This document shows positions 31,334 through 46,500 of a stretch of 64,000 bases of DNA, one piece after another. A model generated the notes under the pieces. It searched no databases, had not been told where the DNA came from, and saw only the letters and a list, made by a program, of their open reading frames with translations. How positions within the stretch are numbered: position 1 is the first letter of the stretch; the number at the start of each line of letters is the position of its first letter. Both the position numbers and the translations under genes were made by a program. The stretch is from Trichoplax sp. H2 (lineage: Eukaryota; Placozoa; Uniplacotomia; Trichoplacea): positions 1 to 64,000 of the forward strand of contig NOWV01000098.1 in assembly GCA_003344405.1 (NCBI GenBank), written 5' to 3'.

Positions 31334-31874
31334 AATCGGCGCCCAGTTGAAAATCAATTTACAATTTTGCTACAGCTAAAGCATTCTCCACTAAGATGGG
31401 ATGCTACAATCCTGCGCTGTAAACTTCCTCACTAACGATAATCTCAACTCTACAAGACTCGTCCAAAGTCGATCAGCCAGCCAATTCGTTTTGCCTTTTT
31501 GACTTCAAAGTTGGTCATGCCTAGGTAGAAATCAACGTCAGATATTGTCCACGGTGTTCCACTATGTCATACCACTGAGTAGAATGGCAAACTACGGTAG
31601 GATTATCACAGCGGCAAGCATCGCAGTCTAATTGCTCTTGCCTACGACCTTCATCAGACAGTAAATTAACTGGTGGCAAAACACTGCCTTGGACCATTTT
31701 TACTGGACTACAGCCTACTGTACTACAGACCGTAGGGTCTGCTGTACTGTACACTGTACACTCTGACAGTCGTCACACGCTCGCACGACACAGTTGACAC
31801 CAAGGGTGATGACATGGGTGCAATAGTGACTACAACCGTTTCACCAAGGGTCAGTCTAATGCCTGTGCACGATT
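31334..31874. other. Spacer with a partial satellite-like segment
   Basis: A single diverged relative of the downstream array (TTCATCAGACAGTAA near 31651) and a short GTACAGTAC run near 31740-31760 are visible. A 77-codon minus frame at 31521-31754 is Cys-containing, but it overlaps repeat sequence and is not called. Confidence 0.4.
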
Positions 31875-33805
31875 AGCTTCATCAGACAGTAATAGGGTTA
31901 GCACAGCAGTGGTGACGTCAACGAGGTGACTCGTCGTGTAGTTGAAGCTAAAGCGAGTGCAAGCTCTTTCTTTCATTCGACTCGACTGCAACTCGGGCAT
32001 GATGGCGACAGCGGCAAGACTATCCCAAGGACTTGTGACAATTTCCCTACAAGTCCACGATATAAGCACATGTGGATAGACTGCGATGGTCGACGATTCT
32101 CGACCATGGTAAACACATGACGCAGTATGATGACAGCTGATTGGACTGCATGATCGAAGGGTAACCTATCCATTCATTACGGTAGTCCTCGAGATACAAC
32201 GTAGCTACTATGAGCTTCATCCGACAGTAAGGTCACCACAGTAGCGCTGACGTTGACGATGTCACTCGTCGTGCAAGCTCACTCTTGCAGTCGACTCTAT
32301 TGCAACTCGGGGATGATGGCGACAGCGGCAAGACTATCCCAAGGACTTTCAACAATTTCCTCTAAAAGTCCACAATATAATCAGATGAGGATAAACTACC
32401 ATGGTCGACGATTCTCGACCATGGTAAACACATGACTCAGTATGATGACAGCCAATTGGACTGCATGATCGAAGGGTACACCTATCCATTCATTACGGTA
32501 GTCCTCGAGATACAACGTAGCTACTATAAGCTTCATCCGACAGTTAGGTTACCACAGTAGTGGCGACGTCGACGATGTGACTCGTCGTGCAGTTGAAGCT
32601 AAAGCGAGTGCAAGCTCACTCTTGCAGTCGACTCTATTGCAACTCGGGGAGGATGGCGACAGCGGCAAGACTATCCCAAGAACTTTCAACAATTTCCTCT
32701 AAAAGTCCACGATATAATCAGATGAGGATAGTTTACCATGGTCGACGATTCTCGACCATGGTAAACACATGACTCAGTATGATGACAGCCGATTGGACTG
32801 CATGATCTAAGAGTAACATATCCATTCATTACGTTAGTCCTTGAAATAGAACGTAGCTACTATGAGCTTCATCCGACAGTAAGGTCACCACAGCAGTGGT
32901 GACTCGTCGCGCAGTTGAAGCTAAAGCGAGTGCAAGCTCTCTCTTTCATTCGACTCTACTGCAACTCGGGAATGATGGCGACAGCGGCAAGACTATCCCA
33001 AGAACTTTGAACAATTTCCTCTAAAACTCCATGATATGAGCACATGAGGATAGACTACGATGGCCGACGATTCTCGACCATGGTAAACACATGACTCAGT
33101 ATGATGACAGCCAATTCGACTGCATGATCTAAGTGTATCATTCATTGAGGTAGTCCTCGAAATAGAACGTAGCTACTATGAGCTTCATCCGACAGTAAGG
33201 TGACCACAGTAGTGGTGACTCGTCGTGCAGTTGAAGCTAAAGCAAGTGCAAGCTCTCTCTTTCATTCGACTCGACTGCAACTCGGGAATGATGGCGACAG
33301 CGGCAAGACTATCCCAAGAACTTTCAACAATTTCCTCTAAAAGTCCACGATAGGATCACATGAGGATAGACTACCATGGCCGACGATTCTCGACCATGGT
33401 AAACACATGACTCAGTATGATGACAGCCAATTGGACTGCATGATCGAAGAGTAACATATCCATTCATTACGGTAGTCCTCGAAATAGAACGTAGCTACAG
33501 TATGAGCTTCATCCGACAGTAAGGTGACCACAGCAGTGGTGACTCGTCGTGCAGTTGAAGCTAAAGGGAGTGCAAGCTCTCTCTTTCATTCGACTCGACT
33601 GCAACTCGGGGATGATGGCGATAGCGGCAAGACTATCCAAAGAACTTTGAACAATTTCCTCTAAAAGATATGAACACATGAGGATAGACTACCATGGCCG
33701 ACGATTCTCGACCATGGTATACACATAACTCAGTATGATGACAGCCAATTGGACTGCATGATCGAAGGGTAACTTATCCATTCATTACGGTAGTCATCGA
33801 GATGG
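31875..33805. repeat. Six-copy tandem array of about 316-338-bp units, each with a hairpin
   Basis: Units start with AGCTTCATC at 31875, 32213, 32529, 32865, 33181 and 33505, giving spacings of 338, 316, 336, 316 and 324. Shared blocks in order are GACAGTAAGGT, GTGACTCGTCG, GCAACTCGGG, ATGGCGACAGCGGCAAGACT, ACAATTTCCT, a central inverted repeat, ACACATGACTCAGTATGATG, and CATTCATTACGGTAGTCCTC. The inverted repeat has arms ACCATGGTCGA and TCGACCATGGT around CGATTC (32398-32425 and 32735-32762). Copies 4-6 have one mismatch in the left arm. The array is GC-richer than its surroundings. Frames of 60-72 codons inside it recur once per unit and are not counted as genes. Confidence 0.93.
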
Positions 33806-34554
33806 AAGGCAGATTCAAAGAACAAGATTGGAACTACAGTATACTGAATCTTGCATGCTTTTAGAATCAACGTTGTAGAAAGTATACTTCGGTAAAGGGA
33901 TCGAGGTCATTGAAGCTGTGCTGCTATACTAGATTGTGCAATCAATCTTCCTCTGCAAGCAGACATGTTGCAGTTCGGACAACTCCAAGTAGACTAGAAA
34001 TGCGCTCAGCTTCTGTATCAGTCGAGGACTACAGACACAGCAGTACACTGAGTGTTGCTATCCAACTGCTACTGGATTCTCGCTCTGTCCATACATAATA
34101 CTGTACAGTATGGCTTGTATCATCATGACTACAGCCTACTCTACTGTTCAGTACAGTAGTACAGATACGGTACAAATCAAGCAAGCAAAAGGACAGAACT
34201 GATACGGACCACGGCACTACAAGTACATCGCGCTTTGACGACTTGGACCTAGTCTAATATTGCCTCCGTCTCCTTGACTATGGATTGATTTTGCGACAAG
34301 GACTAACAAGGAATAGCTAGAAATAGCAATGGTTGCACACATTATAACTTATATATAGACCGCATTCTATACAAAGTATACTGTAGGCCAACAGCCATCG
34401 TATAGAATAATATATTATTATTGGCAAATGGTCATCCACCAGCTAAACTACAGTCATAACAACGCAGAAGAGATTGACAGTGGCAAAAGAGATCGTCAAC
34501 TTAGCCTTTGCAAATATTCTTCAGTGAAATTCACAAAAATCCCTTCCATTAGCT
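33806..34554. other. 5' flank of the ARM-SPRY gene
   Basis: Non-repetitive sequence with one short GTACAGTA cluster (34102-34170). It likely contains promoter and 5' UTR, but no element is specifically supported. Confidence 0.35.
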
Positions 34555-37500
34555 ATGGAATTGATCTTGAAAAAGCATCACGGATGGCTCATCGGTAGCC
34601 TAACCATCATTGTAAGTGGTGTCACGTTGATCAAGATAGTAGAGGCATGGAGAAATAGAAGTAGAACTGTGGAAGAGCGCCGCGCCAGCCAACTTGAAGG
34701 TACTTGAGCATAGTGCAATCAATCGTATTGGACTGGTTGACAGTTTTATGCTAGGCTAAATTTACTTACTGATATGGTTAACTTTAAGCTTATCCTCAAC
34801 ATCCATCGTATCTAGATATCCATCTAGTTAGAATTGAAGCCAATGACAGACCTACAAAGGCGTTATTAGCCGTACTTTGAGTGCAGTTTTTGCCTATTAC
34901 TACCAATCAGCTACAGGACCTCAATACTTGTGCTGAAAACAACCACCATACTCAAGCAACGTACGAGTCAAGCTTACCTCCAATTATAATTCATAAATGT
35001 AGCAATACTCTCGCCTACATCATTGTATAGGATTCATAGACAGAATCAACACTGTACTCCCTTTTTTTAGTCATCGTAAATACTACATTTCAACCGGTGT
35101 AGGAACAATATCAGAAGATACAATGTACTGCATTCGTTTCTCAGCACGAGTACAGCCCTCCTAAAAAACCCTTACCTTGCTATATATATATATATATTCA
35201 TAAGCAGAATATTGCTAATGGATATTTCTACATGAACTTCAGTTCATGCATATCGATACAGGACGTCATTATCAATTGCAAACCAAGATTAGTTGACCTA
35301 CAGTACATCGCTATTTTACTGTACTGTACTATAAAATAGTAGCATACGCGTATAATGGATAATGTAGGTTAATATCACCACAACAATATTACCAGCTCAG
35401 GGACGAATAAGCCATGTCAAAGCAGTACACGGTATCGATAATCCAGTATATGGATATTCTGTTGTAAATATTAAATGAGAGGCACATACATCATGATTGT
35501 ATCATCACCAACTTAATGACTAAAAGGAGTAGCAGATTAGAATAAAATGAAAGCGATTTGTTTGACGAATAACTGACTAAACCATAGCAACCCCATGATG
35601 AAAATGTATATTTAAATTCATGGGTAGGATACATCATTCGGTGGATCCAATTTTCCCACATGTCAACTCTTGTAGCTATCTAAACGAGTTCACTTGACAT
35701 TTCTATACCTTGGTCATGATCATTTTAAGCTTCCTTACACAATATCATAATGATAACAACTACCTATTTTCATATTGCAGCTATCAATCTACAGGATTTG
35801 CAAGTACTCCTTGGATCAAATAATTATCTTCTGAGGCGGAGGTAATTAAACGTATCTATTCTGAAATAAAAATAAACCAACTTTTCCTACATTTTATATA
35901 CTCTATCTATTCCAATGTAGTCTCGCCAAAATTACTCCAAAATATATTGATAATATTCATGCACTAGAAACCATGAATAGCTAGCTATTGTATAAAGAAG
36001 AATTATTTCAATTACTAGTACAATTGCGCTCACAATCTGATCTTGTTTCAAATTCTGCGTAATATTTAAAAATAGATATTAGTTTATTAAAAGCTGATCT
36101 ACATACGCATTACGTACTATCTACAAAATCACGCATTTGCAATATGCAACATGTTCACATCAAAGTTATTTTAGCCGATAGGTTATCACCGTCCAAAAAT
36201 GCATCATTCCCCTTGAGTAGTAAGAAAGAATTTCACAACTTGTATTCGAAAAGCTGTAGTGTTCAATTTTAATAGCAGGTCAATTATCAAATGTTTGAGC
36301 TGTTACAACGAGTTGTCTAAAAATAGAATTTCTCAGCGTAAAGAAAGGGAGTTAATAGACGCTAATTGCATTTCCTAGTAAGAATAGTTTAAAAATGAAT
36401 GCATACAACTCTAAACAGAAATTGAATAATCTGCAAAAAAATACTTTAACCATAGTTCATATGCCCCTACCGTACCATGCATTAATAAATAATAGAATAG
36501 AAGACCAGTGATTTAGAAGATGACATCTACTAAATAAATCATTCAGACTTAAACTTTGAAATAATCCAGTTCTGTTATCAACTGCCTTAGGCAAAATAAA
36601 TAGTAGTAATAAGTAAATTGTCATTTTTATTGATTCAATTGTATGTTCCTAAGGCTAGACTTGAAAACAAAATGAAAGCCATAGTGCTATAGCCAGATTA
36701 ATGATGCGTATGCTTTACCTCTTTCTCAATTATAGTGTACAAAGTGTTGTTATTGACATTGCTAGTCAACGACAATATCTATCGTATTTTATCGATCAAA
36801 CTTCGTGTGACGATATCAAAGAAGCTCTACATGCGGTTATGGCCTTAAATTTGATTAGCAAATCTGGTAAATTTACTATCAAACTGCGAAATGTTGTATA
36901 ACTTGAATATCTTGTATGATTTTTTTACACTATAAACTGTAATCGTTACTAACAACACATTACCTAACCCAAGAAACGTATACCAACGATAGTTGTGATG
37001 TTTTTTAAAGCAAGATACACTACAATTCGCTCAAATACGAGTCGTTTCATTTTCGCCATTCTTATCCTATCATTCACTACAGTATATACGAATATTAAAA
37101 ATGATCATGATAGTTAATAGTTACATGGCTATAATTCACGTGATGATGTGCTTCTCTCTTAACCTCTTTTTACACTTTTTATTTAGCGGTTCATAAAAAA
37201 TATTTGTATGATCTCAATGGTTTACAAGCAATTTGCTGTTGTTTAATGAAATGGCAAGGATACCAAGTTAGAAACGATGACGTAGAATTAATTATTCAAA
37301 AAGAGAGGATTCTAAGAATACTATGTTCCACTTTGGTAGAGTTAATTTGTGATCCCGGTATGTCTAAACTCGATGCTGAATAGAGTGCCATGTAATCGGC
37401 AATTGCTGCTAATTCACAACCGTAGTTGAAGTTATTCGTTAATATTAGCAACAGTTTATAATGAGTACTATGTCGATAGTTTACTTCATAATTGAAATAT

Positions 37501-40500
37501 ACAATATCCAAGTAATTGTAGAAACGGTAGTCAAAACATATCTTTGGATTAATCATAAAGACAGAACTTTTAAAACTATACTACGATTAATGAGGCAACT
37601 TTAACTTTTTTTACAGTAATCGTTTATATCAAGAATGTACAATCAAAGTTTTAATTTTGACCAAACGCTTGAATAAATGTTTATTTACTAAAGCAAAAGT
37701 TCAATTGAATAATGTTACATTGTTCATCGTACAGTACAGTATTTTAATAGCTGCAATAGCATATGTCGATGATATCCTCAACTACACTAATCTAATTTCA
37801 TCAATCTCGCACTGTTTTCAACAAGTACAATATCTATACACCCTCGCCTAATTTTTATTCTCCTCTCTTATTTTCTTTTAGAATGTAATAAATTTTCCAT
37901 TAATAGGTATGCTATAATTTGCTATGTCAAACAACTTTAACATTTATCTATCATAGTGCCTTGAACGACTGCATATTAATCCTTTCCTAATACTGTTTTA
38001 CACGCTCACAAGTTATAGAAATATGATGTATATTAACCATAGATATTTACTAATGCTTTTTCATGCAAAAGGGATATTATTTGTACACTACTGGCTTTGA
38101 TATCGTCTCCGTGTACAAAAGAAGTTGGGAGATTATCTCTTTTCGTGTTACATCAATTATCCATTACTGAAAATGGTCAGTACGGTTATAATCTAAATAA
38201 TTTATTCTTTATAATAGCATTTTAAATCTTCTATTCACTTACGTACATTAGGTAATTAACTTATATTACACGGATACTTTAAAATAAAGTATTCTAATTG
38301 TGTTAGTACTTCACGCAGAAACTTATTTCACTAATGTATGTACACACACATTTGTATTATTGTAGCAGAAGTTGTCAAGCTTGACTCAGTGGGCTTAGGC
38401 GCTATCTCTGTTATAAGTAAAGTAATTATGAATAATCGGGTAAGTTTATCGTTATAACATGCAAATATTTTTACTTATGTCATCAATTATATCAATTTCT
38501 AATATCAACATTAATCTACAGGAAAGGCCGGTAACTGTCAAAATATGTTTACATATGTTGGCTCTACTTTCTCATGTGAAAAGTAAAGGTAATTCATTTA
38601 TATGTAATAGCACTGCGCAATCATGCTATTATCTTTGCATGTTAGAGAAAATAATCAGATATGTGATGTTCAAAATTCCAAACTTGAATCAAATGTATAA
38701 TATTCGCCTATATTCAATATTATATTGTGACTATGCAGATAACATATCAGCATTAACGGAAATTGGCCAGCACAAAGTCTACTATACGGCTATTATGTAT
38801 TTTACTGCAGGTAAGTTTATTTCAGTATAATTAAGCATTTTGATGTAATACGCTTTGACAAACAATACTTAAATGTAGTGCGTACTGACAATGTTTTAAC
38901 AGATGACTTCACATGCTCGTTTAATTATAGATGATGAGGAAGCTCGCTACTGGGCTGCCACGTTAATTCATGAATTTGTTTGCAATGGTTTGTATGTTAC
39001 ACTGTAGTTTTACTTTTAATACCATCACTTAGTAAGCGATTAATTATCGACTTGCTGTTTAGATATTTATAGAAAGGAAATTTCTTGTATTCCTACGCTA
39101 ATGAAATCTTGTCGTCACGCATTGTCAAAAAGTGATTCTGGTATTCAAAAAATCATTTTAAGAATTTGCAGTTTCTTGGTTATGAAGGACGGTATGTTAT
39201 AAATTACATCGTACACTTCTTTTATGCTGATTTATGCTTATTTTAATCTCATAGCTAATTAACTTTAAAATTTTACGTATGATGGTATTCGGACAAGTTT
39301 TCTATTATGTGAAATTGTTTTGTTACATCTGTATGATATTCTGCTGATTATGCGGTCAACTTTGCTATCTCTACTATTAGTTCGTTAACCTTCTTAAAAC
39401 AACATATTTATCGCTTTAAGTTGCCATTAACTATGCTTAAATACTATTGTAAATTCTTAATCTAAGAATACCGTAATATTGCTGTGAAATGAAAGCCTAG
39501 AATTTCATTAAAATGAGTGTCAAGGTCAAAAGCATTCCCTAAGATCCTACTGTAGCCCATGTGTTATTATGATATATACCAGGACAACTCATATTTACTT
39601 TATCGGATGATGGCCTACTCGTAGCCAACTTATTGTTGTACTATCTAATATTATGGCTAATTAGTAACTATTACCAACTGATTATACTACCATCATAATT
39701 AATACAACTTTCTAGATCAATTTTATAAGAAGATTTTGGAATGTAAAGGCTTCCTAAACAGACTACCAATATGCTTGGCCTCTAGTGACTATGAGGTTGC
39801 GCACTGGACGCTGGCTCTTGTCCATGATCTTGCTATGATTGGTTTGTAGATAAATTATCCGATTTTTTTAACTATTATATTATTAGTATGTAGCAAGAAT
39901 ATAGGATATAACTTGTACTTCTAATTTTAAATGATAGATAAGGAAGTATCGGCTTATATTTTAAATGCAATGGATGGCTTTATTACCTGTTTTACGGAAT
40001 CATTAATGAATCGCGAAGATAGAACAATTATTCATTTAATTGCTGAGACGCTCGGATTTTTCTGTTCTTGTGGTGCGGCTATCCCTGATTTTTATTCGTA
40101 TTTCAACTGTAATATAAATACACTGAAATGTTACGTTAATTTCACATCATTTATAGAAAATTTTCATACAAAAATACTTAAAGAAAATGGTATAGTTCCA
40201 ATTCTGCGTTTATTGAATAATTCTGATTCCGGTGTTCGACTCTGGGCTGTCACTATGTTGTTAAATTTATCCATGTCGAATGGTGCGCTCAACTAAAATT
40301 CATTTTGTTACTAATAGAACTATATTTATATACTCTAAAAAATTATATTTTATAGTCTAAATTTGCAATTAATATGAGTTATACTTGTGTCACACGCAAT
40401 GCGGAAATATTACGTCGATATAGATAGAAATCTAATAGTAGTATTTACTAGCATCAATTATAGATTACGTGATCGAATCATAATAAATATGTATACGCTG

Positions 40501-43500
40501 AACGAGACATTACAGTTAGTTTTAGTGTTGTATTGCACCTTTCGCAGTAGTTAAATGCTGGAATCCTGTAGTAGTAAATATTTTACCTTATTGTGATAGG
40601 ATTTAAGATTTGCATAGCGCTAATAATTGCACTAGAAGGAACGAATTGATTGTTTATTTACTTATGATTAGATCAATGTAGGTTAGGTATTGTCAAAGAA
40701 GGTGGCGTAAAATGTCTCGTCAATCTGGCTCTATCAGATTCTGAACAATCTCAAACGTCTTCTTTAGCTGCTAAAACGTTGGTCATGCTATCGTTGCTAG
40801 GTAAAAAATTGTTACATATTAATTTTAATGGTTATCATTCAATTTGGTATATGTCTTCATAGCGGCCTAATTTTTAGATATTCAGATAACCATTCATGTC
40901 AGCGCTAGACAGGAAATGGCTTATATTAGAATAGGCCAGGCAGACTATCATATACGAGAGGATGGGGTAAAAACTACTTAGATACTTTTGAGATATCATT
41001 TTATGCGACTTCCATCCTCACTTTTCGTATTTTTCTGCCAGTAAATATATGCCACTGTCATTGTTAGTTTCACTTTATAGAATTGGATCCATTCATGATG
41101 TCGGTAATCTCCAGACATACTTTTGAACCTAGCCTCCTAAAATTATCGCAAGAAATCAAAGAATATGTAGATGCAATTGATCATGATTCTATAGTTGTTT
41201 TATGCGCTAGAGGCGTAAGCGTCAACGACATTACTGGTATAGTATAGTGTATTGTCTTTTACATTCATCTCTAGTTTGCAATTATTGTGTAGTCTTTAGT
41301 GTATCACATTTAAGTGGCAGAATTATATGACACTATGTCTAGAGTTAAGCTTATTTACTGCATTTGATGCAAGTTACGTTACGTTCGCCTATTTCCTTTA
41401 ACTACAGCAAAATGTTGGTCATCGTTATCGAAATTGGGATTATTACAAGGGAGTCTGTCCAATCACGATAGTATGGTAGCTTATGTTGGAGCCAAAGAAA
41501 CTTGTGAAGGTTATGAGTTTGCTTCTCAAGAGTCCGATCAATTACAAGTTGATCTCGACGCATCTTTTAGCATTGGTACATTATGTTTGCTGTATAATTG
41601 CTTTTTTATTGCATATTACTGCTCAAGTAACCATTTCAAGTTATTTTTAGGCCTCCTTGTTAATCGTATTATCCAACGGGAAATTTTAACACCCCTTATT
41701 AGTTTGCTACTATGTCACCCTGCTAGAGATTCAGTCAGCAAAGTAACTGTAAGTATGGATTATTTTTATGCCACTAAATTATGTTATAATACGCGCTTTA
41801 CTACCATGGCATTAATTTCGGACTCTTCAAGCATGTTCGCTAGAATAGTAATATAATCTCACATGTTTGCCAAATACATATTTTTGATGGTTTATGCGAA
41901 TAGTTAATGTGTTTACCTATACTCTATTGATCTGATCAATTACAAATATTTTAAAATATGTTTGCTGTATGAATATCTACTACATGAAAATGTTAGCAAA
42001 CATTACTAATGTATCATAATATCGACAAATTTCTCTTAACACAAGGAATTAGAATTGCTACATATTCTAGCGCGACAAAAAGATAATCGGCAGCTTATGA
42101 TACTCTATGACGGATTCTTGGATTATCTTTCAGAATTAATCTGGTTTGTGTTTGTTTTAACCAATAGTGTAGTGCGTGGAGCAATTTATGACTTGGAATA
42201 TATTTATAATTACTCTAGTCATTTCGATCACCACAAATTTTGTTAAAATGGAAGTAAACTTAATTAACAGTTTATAGTCACTCAGGAATTCTTGGGTTAA
42301 TTTTTTGTCCATGCATTTCAATCAAATTTTCATCTTTTGATTTTATTGGTTTGACATTAATTTTTGCATTTACTACCAATCAGGCACTTCTGTCATATTC
42401 AAGCGGAATCGTTACATTTGTACCCAATGGTCATTTATCATTGTGACGGTGCTATTAAGATTTTAGCGACACTTTCAGCACATAGTAAGACCGTAAAACC
42501 AGTGATTTCTATCACTATATTAATGCAACTAACAATTTATTCATATATGCTACATATCTAGATGAATGTTGTCATCAAATGTGTTATTGTGGAATAGTTG
42601 ATGCGTTGGCCTCTTTAATTCTTCGAATTAATAAACATCGCATTCAATTACTTGATAAACAACTAGATAAAGGTAAATGTAAGATATTATAGATAAATTT
42701 TTTGCCGACAACTTTTTTCAGTACCAGGATTAGATTATATTATTATGAATAAACATCTTAAATTCTTACATGTTTTGCTAGGGGATGACAATTATTGGGG
42801 TAATGATTCCTCTACTAGTCGCGTAGCATTTTTTTCGCAAGCAGAGGACATCTTAAGTAACAGCAAACCTACTCGTGGATCGCCTCGTAAATCGAAAGCT
42901 ACGTTGCAACTGGCTTCACCGCTTAAACGATTTTGTAGCACATCATCTGATTTGGATACTTCCTTCAATAACAGTTTTAGCCTTCAAGGTAAGAATCTGT
43001 AGTGACTGATAGTAATTGATTGGTTGTCAATAAAGCCATAAAACTTTTAGGTAGTATAAAGTATGAAGTAATATCAAATTTATCCCGCTATAGGCTAATT
43101 ACTGTTGAATCTGATAACTATCTTTTAATCTGTTGTATGCTGTTATAAATTATAGCTAGCCAAATATCGAATTCTTTGGACGCATACATTGCTCAATCGA
43201 ATGTTGATAACCCACCAACGCCTCGAGTGGGAGAGTATCTATCCTACGGTAATTAGAGCTAATGCTACAAGGCTCAGGCATTTATACCACTTCCCAAGGG
43301 CTAACATATAAATCTTCAAATATCACTGTAATAGAGGACACTTATGCTACTCTCACAAATCTTACCACTTACTGCTTTGCCCGTTTAATTGCATATCCAT
43401 TGCCAGGTAAGTGTGATCATGTTTTACCTAATCACATCAACGTAGAAATTTCGAAATATTATTAAAACACAAACTCTTTTCTTACTGTCGCATTACTGTA

Positions 43501-46500
43501 GCATATATTTTAGTGATTACACTTTTCAATTTTAAACTATTCTTGCCCTACTGACTTGAATTATAGTTTTAATTTTACCAGTCAAATAATAAAAACTACT
43601 TTCATAGTCACTCACTACTATACTAAAATATGAATTTGTTTATATAATATTACTTTGTAAATCATTTCCAGAGCTTTATAAAAATTACCAAGCTGCTGGA
43701 ATATTGTACTCCTTGTGGACCGCTATACTGAGTTGCCATGACTCCATCAAGGAATCAGTCGGAGTATGACACCTTTAATGTTTAAGATCATATAATTAGA
43801 TAATATCTCAACATTACTAGATGAAAATAAATTATTCACCATATCACTAGCTTGGTAATAACGCAGATGGTTATCATTCTGATTTGCTAGCTTTACGTTG
43901 AATACACTATATCCAACATGGTGATTGAATCCACCTCAAAAGGTATAAGCAAAGTGCCTAATCATGATCAATCATATACTGCAGTATAAAATTGAATTAA
44001 GTATGGATTTTACTTTTTTTTGCAATACCTTAATGATCAAGGAAAACGTGTTAGACTCTGTAATTATCCAGCCCTATCTGCATCGAGTAGGACACCATCA
44101 CTAATCATTAGTCCTGATCATTTGGAGGTCAGTATATTTTTTTCTTGCCAAATAATGTACTTTTATGCTAATTGTATTAAATTACGATTCGTATATTTAT
44201 GATCTTATACTGTATCCAATATACACGTACGCCCAAATAATCATGATATTGAATGGTATACTGACCGTGTTCAACTATAGGCATGCAATGAAAGTTGGAC
44301 ATTTGAAAGCGTACTTGCAGATGTTTATGTTTGTAAAGGAATATATGATCATTCCAAGCAAATTCCAGATGGATGGTATTACGAGGTACTAACAGAAAAG
44401 TATAGTTTGTAACGTCAATTACAATTATCATTAATCTTCTGATATAGTTGAATAACTTTGAATTACGAGTTCAAATATTTATCGTAATGTCGCTATAATC
44501 GACTAACTTAAAATAGCGGACTAGGTATATTATATTTTATTTCACTGTTCATGACAATTCAGATAATTATTTATCACTGAAGTATTTGACTCACATGATA
44601 TTTTTCGCATAGGTAATTCTCAAAACACCCGGAATAATTCAAATTGGCTGGGCAAGAAAGGAATGCTGTATGTTGCCAGAGAAAGGTACAAATTAAATAT
44701 TTGAATCCAGTACTAAAGCGCTTACCTAAAATCAACTCGTATTTCATTTACATTGCCGTTTCAAAATAATTATTTTGTTTCCGCTACTAGGGTATGGTGT
44801 TGGTGACGACGAGTATTCATATGCTTTTGACGGCAGTCGATGCAAGAAATGGCATAATATGAAAAATGTACCTCTTCAAGTAAGTTAGTTAACTATGCGT
44901 TAAGCCATTATTGATCCAGTTATAAGATTTAGTAAAGCCTGTAAATAATTACTTTAGGACCATATGCGATATGGACGTGAATGGAAAGAAGGCGATATCA
45001 TTAGCTGCTTACTTAGCAGGTTAGTTATGCCCAAATTATTAAACTAATTCTTCAACGATTTCCTTCCACTAACGTAAATTATTGTATACTTTACCACAGT
45101 TCTGGTGATATATCCTACTGGCACAATGGAAATAATTTAGGGATTGCTTTTTCTAGTAAGATTATTAGCTAATGGAACTGTTACCATAGAATTTTATATG
45201 AACTATTATATAACCAGTTCAGAGCGTACAGAGCAGATTTTAAAAATCTTTTTCAAGGATATTTAAAAAGCATGGTCAGTTTCAATTGCCCGATTGTATA
45301 TCCTTAAATTAGATATTGATCTGAGTCATAATTGGTATCCTGGCGCATCATTATCAACAGAACAACAGTGCATATTTAATTTTACTGGAAATGAAATGCA
45401 TCCCTTTAGGTAAATCTAAAGTACTGCATGATTAATGTACTTAATGAAAAGTATATTGATATAACTATCACTAAACGTATTTATAATTTAATCCATGTTA
45501 ACACTTTAGCTAAGATCTGAGATAAATTATTTAATTAAAGCGATGCCTCAATCATGTGTTGTTAGCTATAAACCACTACTCGTTATACGTGCTTCTTTAT
45601 CAAATGTAGTCCATTCAGTCATAACTATCCCTACTCGACTATAGTATAGGTAGGGACTACTAAAGAGAAAGCGAGGGACAGGAAACGGTCGTTCACTATA
45701 CTTATAATGTGGAGGGTGATTAATTATTGTACTAATCATTTCAACTGTATCGTATATCTGCAGCGGTACACTATACTGTCTACTATTCGTATCCAAACTA
45801 GCTGCAAACATGCTGCTAAGTTGGTTTTGTGCAGTATGGTATACGGTTTCATTGATACCGTACAGTAGGATGACCGGAAAATGATCAGCCTCCATATTAT
45901 TTTGTACTGAAAATGGCTTCCCGTCCTCTCTTTCTCATTGGTAGCCCCTAGTATAGGAGTAACATATACTGCGCCAGTCAAGGGATAGAATCGATGCTAT
46001 AACGACATTTATTTATAAATAATTAAACCTTTGGTTATTTAAATTTTGGATAATTACAAATAGATACAAAATGCCAAGTCAATATGTAGCTATTGGCTCG
46101 ACACCATCATTTAACAAAAAGTCATCGAAAAGAAAAAAAAAGATTTCAATATCCAATTCCGATTCCTTTAATGCCCTAGAGGGACGTACAATTTATGTTC
46201 CCGATTTTATGATTTACTATGAAGTTAGCCTTCAAAGTATATCGATCGACGTTGAAAAGTACGGCTTTTGGTGGACAAATAATATCAATAAGGTGTATAA
46301 TTATTTATCGTTCATCATAATTTACTTGATTAGCCGCTATTGATTAATACCAAATTAATTCTTTCTTTCTCATATATTTAGTTTTATTGTAAATTATCAT
46401 CTGATCGGAAGCTAACCATGCCAGATGGCGAGGAATTTGATATCACAGAAGTATGCTAATTATGCAGTGGAAACATTTAGAAAATATTATGAATTGCCAG

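Noticed and set aside
31926-32772. 60-72 codon frames with recurring TRLQLGHDG or HGRRFSTMVNT phrases
   Set aside because: They recur once per satellite unit because the DNA repeats. They lack start context and shift frame between units.
31875-33805. CRISPR-like array
   Set aside because: Units exceed 300 bp and are similar along their whole length. There are no short repeats with unique spacers, and the host is a eukaryote.
34612-34617. GTAAGT inside exon 1 of the ARM-SPRY gene as a splice donor
   Set aside because: Using it would end in phase 0, but exon 2 needs phase 1. Reading through completes the hydrophobic segment and the basic stretch after it.
35921-35983. Possible exon (LAKITPKYIDNIHALE) after exon 2 of the ARM-SPRY gene
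   Set aside because: It runs into TAG without a donor. Joining exon 2 directly to 36736 keeps phase and gives a continuous helical repeat.
40878-40966. Possible exon (DIQITIHVSARQEMAY) in the ARM-SPRY gene
   Set aside because: It would end in phase 0, while the following exon at 41081 is open only in phase 1. Exon 40672-40800 joins 41081 directly in phase.
45225-45273. Possible exon (FKNLFQGYLKS) inside the first SPRY domain
   Set aside because: No acceptor/donor pair fits both neighbours. Skipping it gives the expected SPRY junction AFS-NIDLS-HNWYPGASLS.
45566-45981. Antisense 109- and 81-codon overlapping frames in the intron before exon 32 of the ARM-SPRY gene
   Set aside because: No recognisable domain, and the overlapping frames are mutually inconsistent. 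A nested minus-strand gene cannot be excluded but is not supported.
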